Of a DNA stretch of 64,000 bases, positions 58,825 to 64,000 are shown one piece after another. The translations under genes were made by a program, and so were the position numbers. A model generated the notes under the pieces. That model was not told the DNA's origin and did no database searches. It worked only from the letters and a program-made list of their open reading frames with translations. Positions within the stretch are counted from its first letter, which is position 1, and each line of letters begins with the position of its first letter. The stretch comes from an uncultured Collinsella sp. (GTDB taxonomy: Bacteria > Actinomycetota > Coriobacteriia > Coriobacteriales > Coriobacteriaceae): assembly GCA_900547765.1 (NCBI GenBank), contig URIA01000001.1, positions 35,884-99,883 of the forward strand, written 5' to 3'.

Positions 58825-59787
58825 GTGAATTCTGAATCCATTGCCGTCATTATCCCCTGCTACAACGAAGCCCTCACAATCGGTAAGGTCGTCGACGACT
58901 TTCACCGCGAGCTTCCGCAGGCGACGGTTTATGTCTATGACAATAATTCGTCCGACGATACTTCGCGTATCGCCGCCGAGCACGGCGCCACGGTGCGTTT
59001 TGAGCCCCGTCAGGGCAAAGGCAACGTCTGCCGCCAGATGTTTCGCGATATCGACGCCGATTGTTACCTGATGGTCGACGGCGACGACACCTACCCCGCC
59101 GAGGCGGCCAAAGCCCTCTGCGAGCCCATCCTTAGCGGCACGGCCGACATGACTGTGGGCGACCGCCTTTCCAACGGTACCTACGCCGAGGAGAACAAGC
59201 GTGCCTTCCACGGCTTTGGCAACAACCTGGTACGCGCCATGATCAAGTGGATCTATGGCTACAGCTTCGATGACGTCATGACCGGCTACCGCGCCATGAG
59301 CCGCCCGTTCGTCAAAACCTTTCCCGTGCTTTCCGAGGGTTTTCAGATCGAAACCGAGCTGTCGATCCACGCCGTCGACCACCGCTGGCGCATCAAAGAC
59401 GTACCAATCGAGTACCGCGACCGCCCCGCGGGCTCCGAGTCCAAACTCAATACCGTCAGCGATGGCATTAAAGTCGTCGCAATGATTGGCACGCTGTTCA
59501 AGGACTACCGCCCGCTGAAGTTCTTCACCCTTGTCGCGATTCTATTCGCGCTTATCGGCCTCGCCCTGGGCATGCCCATCGTTGTCGAGTATTTCCAGAC
59601 CGGCCTCGTCCCACGCTTCCCCACCGCCATGCTCGCCGCCTCGTTTATGTTCCTGTGCGGCCTGAGCCTCGCAACCGGATTCATCCTCGATTCCGTGGCG
59701 AAGGTCGAAAAAAAGCAGTGGGAAGTCAACGTGTACAGCAAATACGCTTTCGATGACTATCGCAGCGACAAAACGAACGCGAGGTAA
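58825..59787 (+). CDS. family 2 glycosyltransferase with C-terminal membrane anchor
   Basis: 320 residues. GT-A fold of the polyprenyl-phosphate glycosyltransferase (DPM1/GtrB) type: VIIPCYNEALTIGKVV, VYDNNSSDDT, LMVDGDDTYPAE (metal-binding DGDD), DVMTGYRAMSR and EGFQIETELSIHA. Two membrane helices in the last ~90 residues. It probably loads a sugar on undecaprenyl phosphate for surface glycan modification. GTG start with AAAGGAG seven bases before; -10-like TATACT at 58789-58794. Confidence 0.88.
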   Translation: MNSESIAVIIPCYNEALTIGKVVDDFHRELPQATVYVYDNNSSDDTSRIAAEHGATVRFEPRQGKGNVCRQMFRDIDADCYLMVDGDDTYPAEAAKALCEPILSGTADMTVGDRLSNGTYAEENKRAFHGFGNNLVRAMIKWIYGYSFDDVMTGYRAMSRPFVKTFPVLSEGFQIETELSIHAVDHRWRIKDVPIEYRDRPAGSESKLNTVSDGIKVVAMIGTLFKDYRPLKFFTLVAILFALIGLALGMPIVVEYFQTGLVPRFPTAMLAASFMFLCGLSLATGFILDSVAKVEKKQWEVNVYSKYAFDDYRSDKTNAR

Positions 59788-59793
59788 ATCGCC

Positions 59794-60762
59794 ATGCCGC
59801 TTATCTCCATCGTCGTTCCGTGCTACAACGAGCAGGAATCGCTTCCGATCTTTCTCAAAGAGCTCGACGGCGTTGTCCACGCCATGACGCAAAAGCACCC
59901 CGAAATCTCATTCGAAGCAGTCCTCGTCGACGATGGCTCGGCAGACGCAACGCTCACCGTCATGAAAGCCGAAGCCGCGGCATCGCATCCATATACCATT
60001 CATTGGTACTCCTTCTCGCGCAACTTTGGTAAAGAGGCGGCGCTGTTTGCCGGACTCCAGCATGCAAAGGGCGACTATGTTGCCACCATGGATGCCGACA
60101 TGCAGGACCCGCCCTCGCTCCTGCCGCAAATGTACGAGATCCTGCAAACCGAAGACTACGACAACGTCGCCACGCGCAGGACCACCCGCGAAGGCGAGCC
60201 TCCCATCAGGTCGTTCTGCGCCCGCATGTTCTACAAAATCATCAACCGCATTTCCAAGGCCGACATCGTCGACGGAGCGCGCGATTTTAGGCTCATGAAG
60301 CGCCCCATGGTCAACGCCATTATCTCCATGGGCGAATACAACCGATTCTCTAAGGGCATTTACGGCTGGGTCGGCTTTAAAACCAAGTGGCTCCCTTATG
60401 TAAACGTCAACCGCGTTGCCGGCGAGACCAAGTGGAGCTTTTGGTCGCTGCTCCTCTATTCCATCGATGGCATCGTCGCGTTCTCTACGGCGCCACTCTC
60501 CCTTGCCGCCCTCACGGGCATAGTCTTCTGCCTCATCGCCATCCTGGGATTCATCGTTATCCTGGTCAAAACGCTTGTCTGGGGTGACCCTGTCGGCGGA
60601 TGGCCCTCACTCGCCTGCCTCATTACGCTGTTTGGCGGCATGCAGCTTCTGTGCCTGGGAATTATCGGCGAGTTTCTGGCAAAGGCCTATCTGGAGACCA
60701 AGCGACGCCCCATCTATATCGTTCGCGAGTCCAACGAGGATTCTGATGACACGGTCCAATAA
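59794..60762 (+). CDS. GtrB-like polyprenyl-phosphate glycosyltransferase
   Basis: 322 residues. ISIVVPCYNEQESLPIFL, VLVDDGSADAT, SFSRNFGKEAAL, the metal motif DADMQDPP and DGARDFRLMKRPM are the GtrB/DPM1 hallmarks; two C-terminal membrane helices follow. Six bases after the preceding glycosyltransferase. With the YfhO-like gene it resembles gtrAB-type modules in which a lipid-linked sugar is made inside and used outside. Its last 17 bases overlap the next gene. Confidence 0.9.
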   Translation: MPLISIVVPCYNEQESLPIFLKELDGVVHAMTQKHPEISFEAVLVDDGSADATLTVMKAEAAASHPYTIHWYSFSRNFGKEAALFAGLQHAKGDYVATMDADMQDPPSLLPQMYEILQTEDYDNVATRRTTREGEPPIRSFCARMFYKIINRISKADIVDGARDFRLMKRPMVNAIISMGEYNRFSKGIYGWVGFKTKWLPYVNVNRVAGETKWSFWSLLLYSIDGIVAFSTAPLSLAALTGIVFCLIAILGFIVILVKTLVWGDPVGGWPSLACLITLFGGMQLLCLGIIGEFLAKAYLETKRRPIYIVRESNEDSDDTVQ

Positions 60763-63154
60763 CAGCACGCTCAAGAACGTTGCGTTCTACGCTGCCTGCT
60801 TCACGTTTTCCATCACGCTCTTTGTCGCGCTCGCCATAGCGGGGCATATATATCCCTTTGGCGACAATTCGTTTCTCACCAACGACCTCAAGTACCAATA
60901 CATCGACTTCTTTGCGTGGTTTCGCCGCGTCCTTTTAGGCGAAGCGAACCTTCGCTATTCCTTCTCCCAGGGACTTGGCATGAACACTTGGGGCCTCTAT
61001 AGCTACTACCTCGCGAGCCCCTTCAACCTGCTCTGCGTGTTGTTTCCCCAGGACAAGCTGACGCTCTTTGTATTCGTCATCAGCGCGCTCAAGCTTGGCT
61101 GCGTCCACATCAGCAGCGCTTGGTATGTGCAAAAGCGCTTTGGCTTATCCAAGCCTGCGGCATTCCTGCTTTCCCTCTCGTTCACGTTTTGCAGCTGGAC
61201 CGTCAGCAACCTGCGCAACCCGCTCTGGATTGATTGCCTGATCCTGCTTCCCGTTTGCGCCTACGGTTGCTACGAGGTCATCCGCAAGCAGCGCATAGCG
61301 CGCCTTGTCATCGCCACGGCACTTAACGTCATGTTCTGCTGGTATACGGCCTATATCAGCATTCTGTTCCTCTGCATCTTTGTACTGGTCGAATTTGTCG
61401 ATTACGCTGCCGAGCAGGGCTTTAGCTGGAAGCTCATGCTCGATCGAGCACTTCGATTCGCAGGCGCCATCGTTCTCGGGCTGCTTCTGTCCGCTTGGAC
61501 CTTTTTGCCGACCATCCTTGCCATGTCCAAGGGCGGCCCCGTTTTGGCCCTCGGACCGCTGCTTAAAACCAGCCTCAAATCGCTCATCAGGGGCTTTCTC
61601 CCCGGCATGTGGGTGAACAACGACAGTACACCGCAGTTCTATTGCGGCGTAATCATGATGCTGCTCGCGGTGAGCCTACTATTTAACCGCGCCGTTCCGA
61701 TCAAGATGCGCATCGCGACACTTGTCGTCACGATAATCCTGGTCGCAAGCTCCGTTTTGAGTCCGCTCGAGTACATCTGGTGCGGCATGCGCGTACCCAA
61801 CGGCTTCTATTCGCGCACGGCTTTCTTGCTGAGCTTCTTTGCGCTGTGGGCAGCGGGCTATGCCCTGCGGACGCTCAAGGACCACCCTAAATTGTGCCGA
61901 GCATCTCGTCCAGCAGTTATCCTGCCCCTCCTGGCGCTTACGACCATCGAGCTGTTCGCCAACGCCCATAGCATATGGAACCAGCTGTACATAGGCTATT
62001 CCGAGGACAATAACAGCGCCTACGTCGCCACCGCAACAAGAACTGTCAGGGCGATTCAGGACAACGACCCGACGTCGTTCTACCGCATTGACCGCACGAC
62101 CACGCGTACCGATAGCGCCGCCCTCAACGAAGGCTTGGCGCTCGGGTACGATCAGCTGTCCTCGTATTCGTCTGCCAACAACCCGCAGGCCATCGCGCTG
62201 CTCAACTCCCTTGGCTACAGCAGCGTGGGCGAGTTTTCGACCCGTTATGCCGAGCCGATTCTGACTGTCGACGCGCTGCTGGGGGTCAAGTACGCCATCG
62301 TCGAACAAGTGCCCGCAGGATACGTGGCAATGCCGAAGCTAGGCGGCGCGGCAAGCGCCGTGCACGAGAACCCCTATGTGCTCAGCCTTGGTATCGCGGC
62401 CTCTAAAGACATTCAAAACTGCACGCTGGAGGGTGAGAATCCCTTCGAGATGCAAAACGACCTGTATAGCAAAATCCTCGGCCACAAGGTTGAGCTCTAC
62501 ACCGAGATTGACGCCACGAAAACGGCGGACAGCCAGGACGCAAAGCAGTGGAGCGTCACTGTGCCGGCAGGGTCAATCGGCTATCTCTACATCAATAAAG
62601 ATGCGAATGCCGGCAGCTATTGGCCCGTCGCCCTCACTATTGACCAACGAACGATCAATAACGAAGCCTGGCGATTCGATAACAATATCCGTCAGATTGC
62701 AGATGCATCGGATGCTCCAAGCTTACATACGGTATCGCTGGAGGTCGCAGAGGGCTATACCGATATGCCCCAAGACAATGAACCGGTCTTTTACGCGCTC
62801 AATCTGGAAGTTTTTAAGCAGATTATCGATGAGCTTAGGGCGAGCGAGTTTATTCCGGTGGTTTTCGAGGACGGCAAGGTCGAGGGCGAGTATACCGCCG
62901 AGAATGACTGCAACTTGTTGCTGAGTGTCCCGTACGATGATAGCTGGAGCGTAACGATTAACGGAGCCGCCGCAGAACTAACGCCCGTTGCCAATAAGGC
63001 TATGTCGAGCCTGAGCGTACAGAAAGGCGCGAATAAAATCGTAATGACCTATAAGACTCCGGGCGCCCTTGCAGGGCTTGCAATGAGTCTGGCTACCGCC
63101 GCCACCCTCATTGCAGCGGGGCTATACACCAGGCATAAGAAAAGCCGCCGTTAA
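60746..63154 (+). CDS. YfhO-family multi-pass membrane protein
   Basis: 802 residues from ATG 60746 (GAGGA upstream; earlier in-frame residues belong to the overlap with the preceding gene). About 12-13 membrane helices in the first ~430 residues with NSFLTNDLKYQYIDFF and FSQGLGMNTWGLYSYYLASPF, the conserved YfhO start. A large outer region and one C-terminal helix (about 770-793) follow. In Gram-positives YfhO/CsbB-type pairs glycosylate teichoic acids; the GtrB-like gene directly upstream fits that role. It is likely a GT-C type enzyme, which remains inference. Confidence 0.88.
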   Translation: MTRSNNSTLKNVAFYAACFTFSITLFVALAIAGHIYPFGDNSFLTNDLKYQYIDFFAWFRRVLLGEANLRYSFSQGLGMNTWGLYSYYLASPFNLLCVLFPQDKLTLFVFVISALKLGCVHISSAWYVQKRFGLSKPAAFLLSLSFTFCSWTVSNLRNPLWIDCLILLPVCAYGCYEVIRKQRIARLVIATALNVMFCWYTAYISILFLCIFVLVEFVDYAAEQGFSWKLMLDRALRFAGAIVLGLLLSAWTFLPTILAMSKGGPVLALGPLLKTSLKSLIRGFLPGMWVNNDSTPQFYCGVIMMLLAVSLLFNRAVPIKMRIATLVVTIILVASSVLSPLEYIWCGMRVPNGFYSRTAFLLSFFALWAAGYALRTLKDHPKLCRASRPAVILPLLALTTIELFANAHSIWNQLYIGYSEDNNSAYVATATRTVRAIQDNDPTSFYRIDRTTTRTDSAALNEGLALGYDQLSSYSSANNPQAIALLNSLGYSSVGEFSTRYAEPILTVDALLGVKYAIVEQVPAGYVAMPKLGGAASAVHENPYVLSLGIAASKDIQNCTLEGENPFEMQNDLYSKILGHKVELYTEIDATKTADSQDAKQWSVTVPAGSIGYLYINKDANAGSYWPVALTIDQRTINNEAWRFDNNIRQIADASDAPSLHTVSLEVAEGYTDMPQDNEPVFYALNLEVFKQIIDELRASEFIPVVFEDGKVEGEYTAENDCNLLLSVPYDDSWSVTINGAAAELTPVANKAMSSLSVQKGANKIVMTYKTPGALAGLAMSLATAATLIAAGLYTRHKKSRR

Positions 63155-63171
63155 CAAGCGGCGGCTTTTCT
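63138..63171. terminator. bidirectional terminator between the YfhO-like gene and rfbD
   Basis: 13-bp perfect stem (63138-63150 with 63159-63171) rich in G+C with A/T flanks on both sides, overlapping the stop codon of the YfhO-like gene (63152-63154 in the loop). Serves both convergent genes. Confidence 0.88.
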
Positions 63172-63190
63172 TTCGGAATTTGAATAGCAA

Positions 63191-64000
63191 CTAGAGCGTC
63201 TTGAGGTACTCCCTCAGCTCTTCCTCCCAGTCGGGCATGTGGAAGCCGGTGGACTCGAGCTTGGAAAGGTCGAGCGCGGAGTGGACCGGGCGCGGTGCGA
63301 TGGGGCCCTCGGCGCTTGCGTAGTAGTCGGTGGTCGATACCGGCGCGACCTTCTCGCCGTTGCCGTTGGCGGCCTCGAAGACGGCGCGGGCGATGTCGGC
63401 CCAGGACTTCACGGCGCCGGAGCCCGTGCAGTCGTAGGTGCCGTAGGGAGCGTGGGTCCCCAGCACGTGGAAGATGGCCTGGGCCATGTCGCGCGTGAAG
63501 GTCAGGCGGCCCAGCTGGTCGTCCACGACGGTGATCTGCTCCAACTTGTCGTCCGGGTCGGCGACGCGGTCGGACAGGCCCTTCATGGTCTTGACGAAGT
63601 TGTGGCCCTCGCCGATGACCCAGCTGGAGCGCATGATGTAGTGGCGCGGGCATCCCGCCACGGCGATGTCGCCGGCGGCCTTGGTCTGGCCGTAGACGGA
63701 CAGCGGAGAAAAGGGCTCCTCCTCGGTGTGCACCTCGGCGGTGCCGTCGAAGACGTAGTCGGAGGACACGTGGACCAGGGTGATCCCATGCTCGGCGCAG
63801 GTGCGTGCGAGCAGGGCGGGACCGGTCGCGTTGGCCTTCCAGGCGATGGCGCGGCCCTCGGGGGTCTCCGCTTTATCCACGGCCGTGTAGGCGCCGCAGT
63901 TGATCACGGTGCCGTAGAGCGACCAGTCGTATTGTGAGTACGCGCCCGGGTCGGACATGTCGAAGGTGTCGATGTCGCAGAAGTCGAAGTCCTTGGCGAC
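63191..64000 (-). CDS. rfbD: dTDP-4-dehydrorhamnose reductase, 5' part cut by window end
   Basis: Last step of dTDP-L-rhamnose synthesis. 269 residues visible; the frame is open to the window edge. VINCGAYTAVDKAE, VHVSSDYVFDG, the YxxxK catalytic pair in YGQTKAAG and MRSSWVIGEG are present. The N-terminal NAD-binding GxxGxxG would lie outside the window; a fused epimerase (RfbC) upstream cannot be excluded. Supplies rhamnose for surface glycans. Confidence 0.9.
   Translation of the reverse strand, partial: VAKDFDFCDIDTFDMSDPGAYSQYDWSLYGTVINCGAYTAVDKAETPEGRAIAWKANATGPALLARTCAEHGITLVHVSSDYVFDGTAEVHTEEEPFSPLSVYGQTKAAGDIAVAGCPRHYIMRSSWVIGEGHNFVKTMKGLSDRVADPDDKLEQITVVDDQLGRLTFTRDMAQAIFHVLGTHAPYGTYDCTGSGAVKSWADIARAVFEAANGNGEKVAPVSTTDYYASAEGPIAPRPVHSALDLSKLESTGFHMPDWEEELREYLKTL

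Noticed and set aside
60575..60745. Extended start of the YfhO-like gene
   Set aside because: The added residues come from overlap with the upstream glycosyltransferase; ATG 60746 has GAGGA upstream.

Overview
The window is a high-GC Gram-positive chromosome segment. Its gene content and order (rpsB-tsf-pyrH-frr-uppS-cdsA-dxr-rseP, rpsP-KH-rimM-trmD-lepB, rplU-rpmA-obgE-nadD-yqeK-rsfS, mreBCD-pbp2-rodA, PPDK with its regulator, TagGH export) suggest a Coriobacteriia actinobacterium, most likely Collinsella or a close relative. The genus is inferred from general resemblance; no marker gene was compared.

Layout. From 1 to about 45 kb almost everything is on the minus strand and is housekeeping: isoprenoid and phospholipid synthesis, translation factors, ribosomal proteins, competence and recombination proteins (comM, dprA, xerC-like), RNase HII, pyruvate phosphate dikinase and its regulator, glycyl-tRNA synthetase, tRNA modification, the Obg/NadD/YqeK/RsfS group, a radical-SAM pair, the rod-shape machinery, a TPR protein, a cyclophilin, a zinc-ribbon membrane protein and a P-type ATPase. 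dinB is the only clear plus-strand gene in this half. tRNA-Arg(CCG) marks the end of the block.

From 45.2 to 53.7 kb the plus strand carries a compact aromatic amino acid cluster: aroF, tyrA, aroB, aroA, aroC, pheA, an aroE-aroK fusion and aroQ. Together these encode all seven shikimate steps plus the prephenate branches to phenylalanine and tyrosine. A terminator-like hairpin sits in the aroF leader.

From 53.7 to 55.4 kb lies the most unusual locus, a two-gene islet (DUF4869-like protein plus a P-loop ATPase with a possible TOPRIM-like half). Its bases are visibly poorer in G+C than the aro genes. It is bracketed by the real 3' end of aroQ and a second copy of the last ~15 aroQ codons, which looks like the scar of an insertion at aroQ. 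A 480-base repeat-rich non-coding stretch, a frameshifted acyltransferase and tRNA-Arg(UCU) follow.

From 57 kb to the end is a cell-surface polysaccharide region: TagH/TagG-type ABC exporter (minus), two GT2 glycosyltransferases and a YfhO-family membrane protein (plus), and a dTDP-4-dehydrorhamnose reductase cut by the window edge (minus).

Start codons were adjusted where a Shine-Dalgarno sequence or family N-terminus decided them; several essential genes begin with TTG. Intrinsic terminators and promoters are listed only where the hairpin or hexamers could be read directly.
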